From a virus: a stretch of DNA of 35,670 nt. Made by a program: the position numbers and the translations under genes. A model generated the notes under the pieces. That model made no database searches. It was not told the DNA's origin and was given only the letters and a program-made list of their open reading frames with translations. The DNA is taken from positions 1 to 35,670 of the IMG/VR virus record IMGVR_UViG_3300005536_000011; one strand, written 5' to 3'. This document shows, piece after piece, positions 15,946 through 23,835 of the stretch; the stretch's first letter is position 1; each line of letters begins with the position of its first letter.

Positions 15946-16971
15946 GTGAGTGTTTCAGGTCTGCAACGGTTCCGACGGCACCTGATTGGGTTCCAGGCGT
16001 CGTTCACGTCGAACGTGCCGGCGACCAAGGTGCTGCCCTATCGCGGGGCCATCGAGATCGACCCGCAGCTGACCGACCCCGATGTCGACGTCGGCTCGCT
16101 CGACCCGATCCTCGCACCGTTCCCGGGACCCGCCAGCTACACCGGCACATGGGAGGGCAAGCTCGCCTACAATGACGCGCCCGACCTGTGGGCGGGCCTG
16201 CTCAAGGGCGGCGTGGCGCCAACCGGGGCGACGGCCAAGACGCATACGTTCCAGGCCGCGTCCTTGACGCAGGACACCTTCCCGTACTTCACCGACTACT
16301 GGGGCGACGACGTCGTCACCGACTGGATCGTCGGCGGGTCGGGCGTGCTCAACGGCCTGACCCTTGGCTTCGACGAGGACCTCGGCGCGTGGGACGTGAA
16401 CGCTGACACGCTGTTCGCGCGCGCGAACTTCGGCGGCCCGACCGGCGGGCTCAACGTCGACTCCAACCCGACGTGGGTGCTGGGCGACGACAGCGAGGTA
16501 TTCCTCGACTCGGCTCCCGGTTCCATCGGCGTCACCCGGCTCGACGCGTCGGTCCACCGAGCGTCCATCCAGGTCACCCCCAACAACGACCCGAAGCGCT
16601 TCGCGCAGGGCGTCGCGGCGGGCTCCAACACCAGCTTCACCCTCGCCAACATCGGGCGCGGCCAGCGCGAGATCGAGATCGTCCTGGGCGTGGCCAAGAC
16701 GGCCGTCACCACCGCCGAGCGCCAGCGCATCGACGACGGCCCGCCGGCCGAGCGGTACATCGAGCTGCGCTCGACGAGCAAGGTCATCATCACGGGCACC
16801 ACGCCGTACTCGCAGTCGGTCCGCTGCCCGGTGCGCCTCATCACCGCCACCGACGTGGAGTTCGGCGAGAACAACACCGGCTACGAGTTCACCTACCGCG
16901 CCAGATACAACTCGACCTTGGCCTATGCCATCAGGGTGGTCACGGTGACCACCAACAGCACGACCTACTAG
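15946..16971 (+). CDS. Major tail (tube) protein
   Basis: A 341-residue protein with a GTG start, GGAGG 9 nt upstream. The beta-rich sequence has several Gly/Thr-rich loops: SYTGTWEGKLAYNDAPDLWAG early, GVLNGLTLGFDEDLGAWDVN in the middle, and strand-like FTYRARYNSTLAYAIRVVTV at the end. Length and position, just before the tail chaperones and tape measure, fit the tube protein of siphoviruses. A small inverted repeat (CCGCTG 15910-15915, CAGCGG 15921-15926) lies in the 53-bp leader. Confidence 0.75.
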   Translation: MSVSGLQRFRRHLIGFQASFTSNVPATKVLPYRGAIEIDPQLTDPDVDVGSLDPILAPFPGPASYTGTWEGKLAYNDAPDLWAGLLKGGVAPTGATAKTHTFQAASLTQDTFPYFTDYWGDDVVTDWIVGGSGVLNGLTLGFDEDLGAWDVNADTLFARANFGGPTGGLNVDSNPTWVLGDDSEVFLDSAPGSIGVTRLDASVHRASIQVTPNNDPKRFAQGVAAGSNTSFTLANIGRGQREIEIVLGVAKTAVTTAERQRIDDGPPAERYIELRSTSKVIITGTTPYSQSVRCPVRLITATDVEFGENNTGYEFTYRARYNSTLAYAIRVVTVTTNSTTY

Positions 16972-16978
16972 ACCGCCC

Positions 16979-17203
16979 ATGGCTGACCAGGACGAGGCGC
17001 TGTTCCGCGCGAACGCCAACATCCTGCGCCTGCTCGACCGCTTCTCCGCGCGCACGGCCGCCGCCAGTGCGGCGGTCCGCCGCTCGACCGACGAACGCGC
17101 CGAAGTGGCCCGCAGGCTCCGCGCCGATGGGCTGACGGTGCGCCAGATCGCGCTCCGCCTCGACCGCACCGAACGCCACGTCTACCGGCTCCTCCACCGC
17201 TGA
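16979..17203 (+). CDS. Small helix-turn-helix protein inside the tail operon
   Basis: A 74-residue, all-helical protein. The C-terminal half reads VARRLRADGLTVRQIALRLD then RTERHVYRLLHR, a clear HTH of the resolvase/sigma-like type with the second helix rich in Arg for DNA contact. It lies between the tail tube and tail chaperone genes, and its stop codon is part of a long inverted repeat. It may regulate late genes or bind DNA in the particle; neither can be decided from sequence. Confidence 0.65.
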   Translation: MADQDEALFRANANILRLLDRFSARTAAASAAVRRSTDERAEVARRLRADGLTVRQIALRLDRTERHVYRLLHR

Positions 17204-17254
17204 CCCCTGCCCTGACATCTGACGATGCGTCATGACGTCGCGGCAGGGGTCAGC
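17199..17254 (+). terminator. Long hairpin between HTH gene and tail chaperones
   Basis: Perfect 13-bp arms, GCTGACCCCTGCC (17199-17211) and GGCAGGGGTCAGC (17242-17254), with a 30-nt loop that contains a second hairpin (TGACG-ATG-CGTCA, 17220-17232). The downstream TTGTCATGTC is only weakly U-rich. The left arm overlaps the HTH stop codon. Partial terminator or mRNA processing/stability element separating tube-protein from chaperone expression. Confidence 0.6.
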
Positions 17255-17307
17255 TTGTCATGTCGGGGCCGGAATCCGAGCGTAGGAGCACGTTTAGGAG
17301 ACGCCCC

Positions 17308-17793
17308 ATGCGCTCGTTCGATACCGACAACGTCGAGGTCCGCCTCGGCGCGTGCTACTGCCCCGGAACACCGCACGAAACGGACCTCGTGTACCTCCGC
17401 CCGTCGCTGTCGATGGCCGGCGGGATGGCCGCGCTGGCGGCCATCAGCAACGCGGATAGCGACCAGCTCCGCCTCCAGGAGCTGCTGGCCGCGGTGTGGA
17501 TCCGTCATGCGGTGGTCGGCTGGAACCTCGTCGACGAAGAGGGGTCGCCGTTACCGACCGACCCCGACACGGTCAGTCGGGCTCTCCCCTACGGCAAGGG
17601 CGGGCGCCTCGTCGCGGAGCGCGCCGACGACCTGTATTCGGAGGAGATCCTCGCCCCTTTAGTCGAACGACTCAGGAGCACATCGCCCTCTGGGCGGACC
17701 AACGGCTCTACCTCCACGCGCCGGGCGTCGACCCGGAAGCGGCCGTCGCCATCGTCGACCGCTACTACGGAGCCGGTGCGTCGGAGCGCGTGA
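17308..17793 (+). CDS. Tail assembly chaperone, short form (lambda G-like)
   Basis: A 161-residue protein in the zero frame, AGGAG about 8 nt before ATG 17308. The ordered part is residues 1-118 (FDTDNVEVRLGACYCPGTPH; LRLQELLAAVWIRHAVVGWN; ADDLYSEEILAPLVE). After that the reading frame degenerates into Ser/Thr/Arg low complexity up to the TGA, as expected when the true downstream coding is in the -1 frame. Located immediately before the tape measure gene, which these chaperones bind while the tail is built. Confidence 0.75.
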   Translation: MRSFDTDNVEVRLGACYCPGTPHETDLVYLRPSLSMAGGMAALAAISNADSDQLRLQELLAAVWIRHAVVGWNLVDEEGSPLPTDPDTVSRALPYGKGGRLVAERADDLYSEEILAPLVERLRSTSPSGRTNGSTSTRRASTRKRPSPSSTATTEPVRRSA

Positions 17794-17936
17794 CATGGCG
17801 ACGCTGGCAGGCCTACCGCGTGGTGCTGGCCGAGGAGTTCGTGCTCGGCCCGGAGCGGGCCGCAATCGCCCGCGAGCGGGCCGAGGAAGACGCCAAGTTC
17901 CGGCGCTCCAGTGAGGCGCTGCGGCGCGTGAAGTAG
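17308..17936 (+). CDS. Tail assembly chaperone, -1 frameshift product (lambda GT-like)
   Basis: Slipping back one base at 17655-17661 joins residues 1-118 of the short form to a 91-residue C-terminal part encoded from 17661 to the TAG at 17934-17936, giving 209 residues. The -1 frame product is well behaved: LWADQRLYLHAPGVDPEAA, VTWRRWQAYRVVLAEEF, then a charged helical end. It continues to within 10 bp of the tape measure start. The zero-frame product ends inside it. The two-product arrangement is the rule for tail chaperones of siphoviruses. Confidence 0.75.
17655..17661 (+). other. Candidate -1 ribosomal slippery site C-CCT-TTA
   Basis: The heptamer CCCTTTA fits X-XXY-YYZ exactly with zero-frame codons CCT TTA. 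After slippage the tRNAs would pair with CCC TTT. It lies where the -1 frame becomes well coding. A short inverted repeat (AGTC at 17661-17664, GACT at 17669-17672) follows at once but is a weak stimulator. Confidence 0.7.
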
Positions 17937-17945
17937 GGAGTCCCG

Positions 17946-19754
17946 ATGGCCCTCGCCGAGACCGCATCGCTCATCGTCGACCTCAACCTGCGCGGCAACT
18001 TCGGGCGCGGCCTGACCAAGGTGTCGCGCGACCTCAACACGTTCGACTCCCGTCTCGACCGCAGCCAGACGCGGGCATATCGCTTCGGGCAACAGATCGG
18101 CACCGGCATCCGGCGCGGCGCAGCGCTGGCTGCCGGTGGTTTGGCGTTTCTGGCGCTCAACGTCTCCAAGGGCCTCGACTCGCTGATCGACCTCGAGCAG
18201 CAGGTCGCCCAGACGAACGCGGTGCTCCGCTCGACCAAGGGCATCGCCAACGTCGACGCCGCGGCGGTGGGCAAGCTCGCCGAGAAGTACGAGAGCCTCA
18301 ACGCGCTCATCGGCGACGAGGTCATTCGCTCGGCCGAGAACCTGCTGCTGACGTTCACCAACGTGCGCAGCCGCGCCTTCCAGCCAGCGCTCACGGCGAT
18401 CCTCGACATGAACACCGCCCTGGGCCGCGGCGAGGGTGGGTTGCAGCAGTCGGTGATCCAGGTCGGCAAGGCGCTGCAGGACCCGATCCGAGGCATCACC
18501 GCCTTGCGCCGGGCGGGCGTCAACTTCACCAAGGCGCAGGAGAAAAAGATCAAGTCCCTCATCAAGGAGGGCAAGGCGTACGAGGCGCAGAAGCTCATCC
18601 TCGCCGAGCTCAACCGCGAGTTCGGCGGTTCGTTCGCCAAGCAGGGCGCGACCACGGCGGGGCGCATCGCCAAGTTCCGCGACTCGATCGACGACCTCCA
18701 GCGCGCGCTGGCCAAGGCGCTGCTGCCGACCCTGGGCAACGTGGCCGACGCGCTGACCAAGCTGCTGGCCGACCCCAAGGTAATCGCCTCGGTCGAGGCG
18801 CTGGGCAAGGACCTCGCGGGGCTGTTCTCGCAGGCTAATCTCGCCAAGGGCGCACGCCTGCTCGGGGACTTCTTCAGCGCGGCCAAGGAAGCCGCTCCCG
18901 GCATCATCGCCGGCGCCAAGGTCGCGGGCCAGGTGGTGGCCACGGCGGTCCGCCTGTTCCAGTCGCTGCCACCGGAGATCCAGAAGATCGCCATCGGCGC
19001 GCTGGCGGTCAACAAGCTCACCGGCGGCATCGTCACCAACCTCGCCGGCGGATTGATCTCGGCGGTGCTCAAGCAGCTCGTGGCAGGCGTCGTCAACGTG
19101 CAGGGCGCCGTGGTCAACGTCGGCGGTGGCATCCCCGGCGGCGGGATACCGGGTGGTAAGCCGGGAGCACCGACTCCCACGACCGGGGCACTGGCGCCTG
19201 CCATCGGTGCGGGCGTCGTCATCTCAGAGGCTGACCTGAACCAAGCGCTCGACATCTTCCACCGAAAGCTGTCGGCCAGCGTCAATGGGCCGATCAAGGA
19301 ACTACAGTCGCGGCTCCACGCGGTCATGCCGCCTAGAGCGAATGAACCGCGCAACCTGCCACCCGGCCATGATCTCAAGCTCACCCAGGATCAACTAGCG
19401 GCCATCAAGGAACGGACCGGCCAGACGACTGCGGCGATCACCGCACTCGACCCGAAGTTCTCCCAGATCTACGGGGGCCTCGACCAGCTTGGCCCCGATC
19501 TCGACATGGTGTCGGGCACGGTATCGGGTGCCGTGGATCGCGGGGCCATCGCGACGCAAAGTGCCATTCGCACGGCCGAGGACGGCGCGGCCTCGCGCGT
19601 GGTCGGCGCGACGCACGGCGCGGCGTCGTCGATCGTGGCGGCCATCTACGCCGCGCGGCCCATCGTCAACGTGACCAGCGTCACCAAGACGACGACCATC
19701 ACCAACCGCTACGGCCCGCCCAACGGCTCGTACGGCCAGACGTCCGGGCACTGA
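17946..19754 (+). CDS. Tape measure protein
   Basis: A 602-residue protein. Helical and Ala-rich throughout, starting LAETASLIVDLNLRGNFGRG; a hydrophobic helix at residues about 55-75 (GAALAAGGLAFLALNV); a conserved core GDEVIRSAENLLLTFTNV with RGITALRRAGVNFTKAQ and FGGSFAKQGATTAGRIAKF as in TIGR-type tape measures; then a second hydrophobic region (VVATAVRLFQSLPPEIQ...). By the usual about 0.15 nm per residue, a tail near 90 nm would be expected. A short Gly/Pro linker around residues 395-415 separates a C-terminal domain. Confidence 0.88.
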   Translation: MALAETASLIVDLNLRGNFGRGLTKVSRDLNTFDSRLDRSQTRAYRFGQQIGTGIRRGAALAAGGLAFLALNVSKGLDSLIDLEQQVAQTNAVLRSTKGIANVDAAAVGKLAEKYESLNALIGDEVIRSAENLLLTFTNVRSRAFQPALTAILDMNTALGRGEGGLQQSVIQVGKALQDPIRGITALRRAGVNFTKAQEKKIKSLIKEGKAYEAQKLILAELNREFGGSFAKQGATTAGRIAKFRDSIDDLQRALAKALLPTLGNVADALTKLLADPKVIASVEALGKDLAGLFSQANLAKGARLLGDFFSAAKEAAPGIIAGAKVAGQVVATAVRLFQSLPPEIQKIAIGALAVNKLTGGIVTNLAGGLISAVLKQLVAGVVNVQGAVVNVGGGIPGGGIPGGKPGAPTPTTGALAPAIGAGVVISEADLNQALDIFHRKLSASVNGPIKELQSRLHAVMPPRANEPRNLPPGHDLKLTQDQLAAIKERTGQTTAAITALDPKFSQIYGGLDQLGPDLDMVSGTVSGAVDRGAIATQSAIRTAEDGAASRVVGATHGAASSIVAAIYAARPIVNVTSVTKTTTITNRYGPPNGSYGQTSGH

Positions 19755-21391
19755 TGGCCTTCCGCGTCTTCTACGAAGCGGGCATCTATTCGACGTCCGA
19801 GGAGATCACCGATCGCGTCCAGCTGTACACGCTCGACGTGGCGCAGAACGCCGAGGAAGGCTCGGTCGCGTCGTCGTCGATCCTCGTCGAGGACCCCGAC
19901 GGCGACTACGACGTCGTCGGCTGGCGGCGCGTGCGCATCTACGAGGGGCTGGCCGCGTCGTCGAACACGCTCATGTACAACGGCTGGGTGGCCGACCGTG
20001 AGATCACCCGCGGCACGTCCGCACTGACCGCAGCGGCGCGGTCATGGAACGTAACGATGGTCGACAACAACACGGTCATGGATCTGCGCATCGAGAACGG
20101 CACCGACGCCAACCGCCCGGCCGAGACCGACGTGCAGCGCATCCAATGGTTGCTGACCACGACCGAGCTGAACCCCGTCACCGTGTCGGAGTACGTCAAC
20201 GCGTCGAGTCCCAAACAGATGGACGCGGTCGACTACCGCGGCCAGCGGGTGCGTGACGTCATCGACGACTGCGCGCAGATCTCGGGCAAGAACTACTTCA
20301 TCTACACCAAGGACGCGACGTCGTTCGGCGGCAGCCTCAGCCTCGGGCTGTGGTACGACTTCGTCGAGTCGACCGCCTACTCCTCACCCCTGCGGCTGAC
20401 CAACCTGCTGGCCGACGTCGACAGCACGTGGACGTTCGCCATCGCCGAGGACACCAGCCTCACGCGCGACCCGTCTCGTGTCTACTCCGGGGCGTACGTC
20501 CGCTACGACGGGGGGACGGTGTACGAGGAGAACATCACCACCGCCAATGTGTTCACCCGCCGCGACGCGGTGTATGACGCGTCGAACGTCAAGTCGTCGA
20601 CCAAAGCCACCGCGCGGGCGCTGCGCTACCTGACCCAGTCGGCCACCGAGGAGGACCGCATCGAGACGGCGTTCTGGTGCCCGCCCGACAAGGTCAACTT
20701 CGTGCGCGAGGGGATGCGCATCCAGTTCCGCGCCACGCACCTGCCGCAGTACGAGTCGTACCAGTGGCTGCGGGTCCTGTCGCGCAAGATCAAGCACGTC
20801 GCCGAGACGGACCGCGTCGGCTACCTCGTGAGCCTGACCCTGACGTCGGGCACGCTGCCCGAATCCCCCGCTGGCACGCCGACGACGTTGTTGTCGTTCG
20901 CGGGGCATATCGGTTCGGCCGTGTTCCTCGGACTACCGGCCGACCGCGAGGCCGACTACGGCTCCTCGCACGGCCAGACCGCCACGCTCACGGTGGGCAA
21001 GCAGTACCGCATCGTGTTCACGTCGACCGACTGCCGCGTCACTGATCCGTCCCGCGAATATGACCAGATCAACGGCTTCAACTGCCGGATCTTCAAACCT
21101 ACCGCGACCGAGACGCAGATCGTCCAGTCGGAGGGCTACAACTGGACGCCAGACGACGGCACGATGACCGCCTCGTTGCAGTACGCGGGTATCGGTTGGA
21201 ACGTGCGCTCGCCCATCCGCTCGGGTGGCACCGCACCCAACAACATGTATGGCCCAGGCTCGATCATCACTGGCGAATGGTTGACCTACGATGGCCCTAC
21301 CACCAGCGTCGACCTCGCCATGCGCGGCATCGCGCTGTCGGGCTTCTACGGGTTTGAGCTCCTCGGCACGGTGGAGCTCCAGGAACGATGA
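19754..21391 (+). CDS. Tail-tip / distal tail (baseplate hub-like) protein
   Basis: A 545-residue protein starting in the TGATG overlap with the tape measure. The N-terminal 350 residues (ITDRVQLYTLDVAQNAEEGS; DYRGQRVRDVIDDCAQISG; a late YQWLRVLSRKIKHVAE) resemble the hub/Dit-like minor tail proteins that follow the tape measure in siphoviruses. The C-terminal about 180 residues are a separate beta-rich domain (TLTVGKQYRIVFTSTDCRV) of the type found in carbohydrate-binding or fibre attachments. The exact tail-tip position is inferred from synteny. Confidence 0.7.
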   Translation: MAFRVFYEAGIYSTSEEITDRVQLYTLDVAQNAEEGSVASSSILVEDPDGDYDVVGWRRVRIYEGLAASSNTLMYNGWVADREITRGTSALTAAARSWNVTMVDNNTVMDLRIENGTDANRPAETDVQRIQWLLTTTELNPVTVSEYVNASSPKQMDAVDYRGQRVRDVIDDCAQISGKNYFIYTKDATSFGGSLSLGLWYDFVESTAYSSPLRLTNLLADVDSTWTFAIAEDTSLTRDPSRVYSGAYVRYDGGTVYEENITTANVFTRRDAVYDASNVKSSTKATARALRYLTQSATEEDRIETAFWCPPDKVNFVREGMRIQFRATHLPQYESYQWLRVLSRKIKHVAETDRVGYLVSLTLTSGTLPESPAGTPTTLLSFAGHIGSAVFLGLPADREADYGSSHGQTATLTVGKQYRIVFTSTDCRVTDPSREYDQINGFNCRIFKPTATETQIVQSEGYNWTPDDGTMTASLQYAGIGWNVRSPIRSGGTAPNNMYGPGSIITGEWLTYDGPTTSVDLAMRGIALSGFYGFELLGTVELQER

Positions 21392-22311
21392 AGATCACGG
21401 CGCTTGCCAATACCCGTCCGCTGCTGACGCTGACTGGCGAGGTCGCGGGCTCGTTCGGCGGCGTTGGACCGTCGGGCCAGGTGCCCACGTCGAACGGCTC
21501 GAATGTGGTGGCGTGGGGCTCCAACGTCGCCATCATCACGTCCAACTCGTCGAACGCGCTCCTGGGGCCGTTCGTCAACTTCGACTCCGGCGCGGGCATC
21601 GCCTTCGGGGCGGCGTCCAACACGCTGACCATCTCCGCCACAGGGACGGGCGGCGGAGGGGGTGGGGGTTCGTCGCACTACTCGCCGTGGGACCTGCCCA
21701 ACTCGCCCAACGGCTCCGACCGGGAGGGGTCATCGGCGGGTGCATTGACAGGCGCCACCGACCGCGCATCCGTCACGTCGTCGGTGGCCAACGGGCTCAT
21801 CAGCGTGACCAAGGCAGGAGCCACGGGGGACCGACTGGCGGGCACCGACTGGGCCGAGACGATGAGCGACGGTGACCACTGGACGATCGGCATCCAGGAC
21901 GGCCTGCTGTACCAGGACTTCCAGGCCGTGGGCATGTACGTGTGCGACTCAACGTTCACCGAGGCGTGGTCGATCGCGCTCGTCCACGACGGGACCGGCG
22001 GGGTCTATCCCCAGCTCAAGGACTGGACGAACACCGGCACCGGCGGTGGCGCGGCGACGAACTACCAGAACCCGGGCATCGTCGGTGCGGTGCTCAACGG
22101 CGGCATCTTCCTGCGCATCAAGCGCAACAGCTCGACGTCGTTCGACAACTACATCTCGTTCTCGGGCAAGGAGTTCCGCAAGCTGTCGAGCGCGCTCAAT
22201 CCGGGCTTCACCATCGCCCGCATCGGGATTGCCGCGTACAGCGCGGGCAACACAGTCGACGTGGCCTGCCACGTCCGCTTCCTGCGCAAGAACTGGGACT
22301 GGGGCAACTGA
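21388..22311 (+). CDS. Probable tail fibre / receptor-binding protein
   Basis: A 307-residue protein whose ATG overlaps the previous TGA. Residues about 20-85 are Gly/Ser/Asn/Val-rich with short strands, then a seven-Gly linker, then a domain ending in strand-like segments (WSIALVHDGTGGVYPQLKDW; GGIFLRIKRNSSTSFDNYIS; VDVACHVRFLRKNWDWG). This layout, an attachment stalk, Gly hinge and globular tip, is common in the last tail gene, which meets the host. The last 163 bp are overlapped by a minus-strand gene. Confidence 0.6.
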   Translation: MKITALANTRPLLTLTGEVAGSFGGVGPSGQVPTSNGSNVVAWGSNVAIITSNSSNALLGPFVNFDSGAGIAFGAASNTLTISATGTGGGGGGGSSHYSPWDLPNSPNGSDREGSSAGALTGATDRASVTSSVANGLISVTKAGATGDRLAGTDWAETMSDGDHWTIGIQDGLLYQDFQAVGMYVCDSTFTEAWSIALVHDGTGGVYPQLKDWTNTGTGGGAATNYQNPGIVGAVLNGGIFLRIKRNSSTSFDNYISFSGKEFRKLSSALNPGFTIARIGIAAYSAGNTVDVACHVRFLRKNWDWGN

Positions 22312-23102
22312 TCGGCCAACGGGAGAAGCAGGTAGTACGGAAGCCAATACGGCGAAAGCAGCAGTCCCGCCAGGCCAGGGCGGCCCCGCCAGAAGGCGAT
22401 GGCGGCAAGCACTACTCCCACGGGGATCCAAATGGTGCCGAGGAGTCGCGATGGCCCGATGTTGAAGATGGAGGTCATCTCGTCGGACAGCGACAGCATT
22501 CGCGCGAGCCATTCGTCGCCCCAGCCCGAGGCGGCCACCAGCGCGGTGTGAGCAAGGAGGAGGGCCGCGAAAAAGGGACGACTCCACGGCTGTCGCCATA
22601 GGAGCCACGCCACCAGAGGCAGGACGATTGGTCGCGGTACGAGCAGGGCCACAACAAACAACCCGACCACGGCCCACCGGCGACCGACCATGGCCCAGGC
22701 GGCGAACCATAGGACGAACGTCAGGACGTTGCCGAGCGCAACGTCGAACCAGAACGGCCACAGCGCCAGCGCGACCAACCCGACGCGGCGGTCGGGGAGC
22801 GTGGCGATCGCGATCGCGTGGAGCATTCGCCATACGGTCAGCCCAACCCAGGCGATTGGAGCGAAGGCCATCGCGAAGACCGGCGACCACTGGTAGCCGT
22901 AGATGTCGGTGCGTCCGTAGAGATCGGTCGTCCAGACACGCCGGCTCGCCTCCACGAGCGTCGTCCAGTCAGCTCCCGTGTCGCCGTTGACGATGCTGCC
23001 GATCTGGACACCGACCAATGCGGCATTGACGACGAACAGGGGAACGAGCAGGAGCCACAGTCCCGACCACGCGAGGACCGGATGGCTCAGCGTCCGTTGC
23101 AT
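22149..23102 (-). CDS. GT87-like (DUF2029) polytopic membrane glycosyltransferase, 3' end altered
   Basis: A 317-residue minus-strand protein with about eight hydrophobic segments. The lumenal loop WTTDLYGRTDIYGYQWSPVF and the next helices (AMAFAPIAWVGLTVWRML; ALWPFWFDVALGNVLTFVL; VALLVPRPIVLPLVAWLLW) resemble polyprenol-phosphate mannosyltransferases of the GT87/PimE type, in which an acidic loop residue is catalytic. Family members are usually nearer 400 residues. Here the sequence stops looking membrane-like at about LPLADQLPQSQF and the last about 54 codons are antisense to the tail fibre gene. It may act on lipid-linked sugars of the host surface, changing phage receptors. Confidence 0.65.
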   Translation of the reverse strand: MQRTLSHPVLAWSGLWLLLVPLFVVNAALVGVQIGSIVNGDTGADWTTLVEASRRVWTTDLYGRTDIYGYQWSPVFAMAFAPIAWVGLTVWRMLHAIAIATLPDRRVGLVALALWPFWFDVALGNVLTFVLWFAAWAMVGRRWAVVGLFVVALLVPRPIVLPLVAWLLWRQPWSRPFFAALLLAHTALVAASGWGDEWLARMLSLSDEMTSIFNIGPSRLLGTIWIPVGVVLAAIAFWRGRPGLAGLLLSPYWLPYYLLLPLADQLPQSQFLRRKRTWQATSTVLPALYAAIPMRAMVKPGLSALDSLRNSLPENEM

Positions 23103-23260
23103 CCACGCGCCCCCGCTAACGTCTACCGGCTAATGGGCCGGATGACGCAGGGTAGTCGACGTCCCGGCGACGGACAATCGTCCAGACCGCACTTATTCAT
23201 TGGGGGACGCGATGGACGGAGACATGGTCTGCTGGGCCGTTCTCATTCTGGACCCGCGGG
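23103..23260. other. 158 bp without a supported gene
   Basis: Lies between the GT87-like gene (which starts at 23102, leftward) and the 3' end of the repressor. It should contain the GT87-like gene's promoter, but I see no convincing -35/-10 pair. An ORF on the plus strand from 23200 is mostly antisense to the repressor and is not accepted. Confidence 0.5.
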
Positions 23261-23725
23261 TCATTCGGGTCCTGCTCCGCTATCGGGAGGACGTCGCGTC
23301 GGCGACGGAGCGCGCCTATCTCGATCTGCTGTCCCTGGGCTGTCATCAACCCGTCGCACTCCTTCGTCGAACCCTGAATCTGCGGCGGCATCCAACAGGG
23401 CTTCGACCGCCGCGGCGTCCAAGAGGAAGTCACTGACGGGCCGCTCATAGCGCGCCTTCTCGGGTGGGGCCGCGACGCGGCGTGGGTCGAGGCGCAGCGT
23501 GGTCACGAGGATCGGCAGGTGCTCGAGAAGCATCGGTGACTGACCCTTCTCGTAATCGGCTATGGCCTGTCGCGACACACCCAGGTGCGTCCCTAGGTCG
23601 CTCTGCGTCAGATCGGCGTCACGGCGAGCGCGCCTGACGAGGTCCCCTACGTTCTCGCGATAGCGCTGAGCGGAGCTACGGAGCGCCTGTCGTGCCACGC
23701 CGACAGTGTAGCCAACCCTATCCAT
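23261..23725 (-). CDS. Cro/CI-type (XRE) repressor
   Basis: A 154-residue protein. Residues about 20-80 form a lambda-repressor-like HTH: VGDLVRRARRDADLTQSDLG, then THLGVSRQAIADYEKGQSPM, with the Q-x-x-L-x-x-x-x-G-V-S-R-x-x-I-x-x-Y-E-x-G pattern. The C-terminal part is a short helical region (FLLDAAAVEALLDAAADSG) and a Pro/Arg-rich tail. It is transcribed leftward, divergent from a small HTH gene, the layout of a temperate phage switch. ATG 23725 is chosen because an upstream in-frame start at 23788 lies before the promoter; the leader would be about 29 nt. No peptidase domain for RecA-type cleavage is seen. Confidence 0.8.
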   Translation of the reverse strand: MDRVGYTVGVARQALRSSAQRYRENVGDLVRRARRDADLTQSDLGTHLGVSRQAIADYEKGQSPMLLEHLPILVTTLRLDPRRVAAPPEKARYERPVSDFLLDAAAVEALLDAAADSGFDEGVRRVDDSPGTADRDRRAPSPTRRPPDSGAGPE

Positions 23726-23760
23726 CCTGCACCGAGCGCGGTGGTGCACGCGCGCACCGC

Positions 23761-23788
23761 ATAGTAGCCTGTTTGCTCCCGGTGTCAA
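23761..23788 (-). promoter_or_regulatory. Leftward promoter for the repressor
   Basis: On the minus strand, TTGACA (23788-23783), a 16-bp spacer and TACTAT (23766-23761). The -35 box is a perfect consensus. The predicted start near 23754 leaves a short leader to the ATG at 23725. Confidence 0.7.
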
Positions 23789-23804
23789 TGGTCGCGACTT
23801 GACA
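23783..23804. promoter_or_regulatory. Candidate operator between the divergent promoters
   Basis: The two consensus -35 boxes face away from each other (TGTCAA 23783-23788 and TTGACA 23799-23804) and together form an inverted repeat; the 10 bp between them contain the perfect palindrome GTCGCGAC (23791-23798). A repressor dimer bound here would cover both -35 elements. The palindrome is off-centre by one base relative to the outer arms, so two overlapping sites are possible. Confidence 0.5.
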
Positions 23805-23827
23805 TAAAGTGTTTCGCACCGTACATT
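23799..23827 (+). promoter_or_regulatory. Rightward early promoter, probably leaderless
   Basis: TTGACA (23799-23804), 17-bp spacer, TACATT (23822-23827). The expected transcript start, about 7 nt after the -10 box, falls at 23834-23836, where the ATG of the next gene lies, so the message would have no leader and no ribosome site. Confidence 0.75.
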
Positions 23828-23835
23828 GGCCGGTG

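Noticed and set aside
23200-23436. A 78-codon plus-strand ORF after the GT87-like gene
   Set aside because: About three quarters of it is antisense to the repressor, with Arg/Pro low complexity at the end and no useful ribosome site.
23809-23835. Upstream GTG start for the small HTH gene
   Set aside because: It lies before the -10 box of the only good promoter and would not be transcribed from it.
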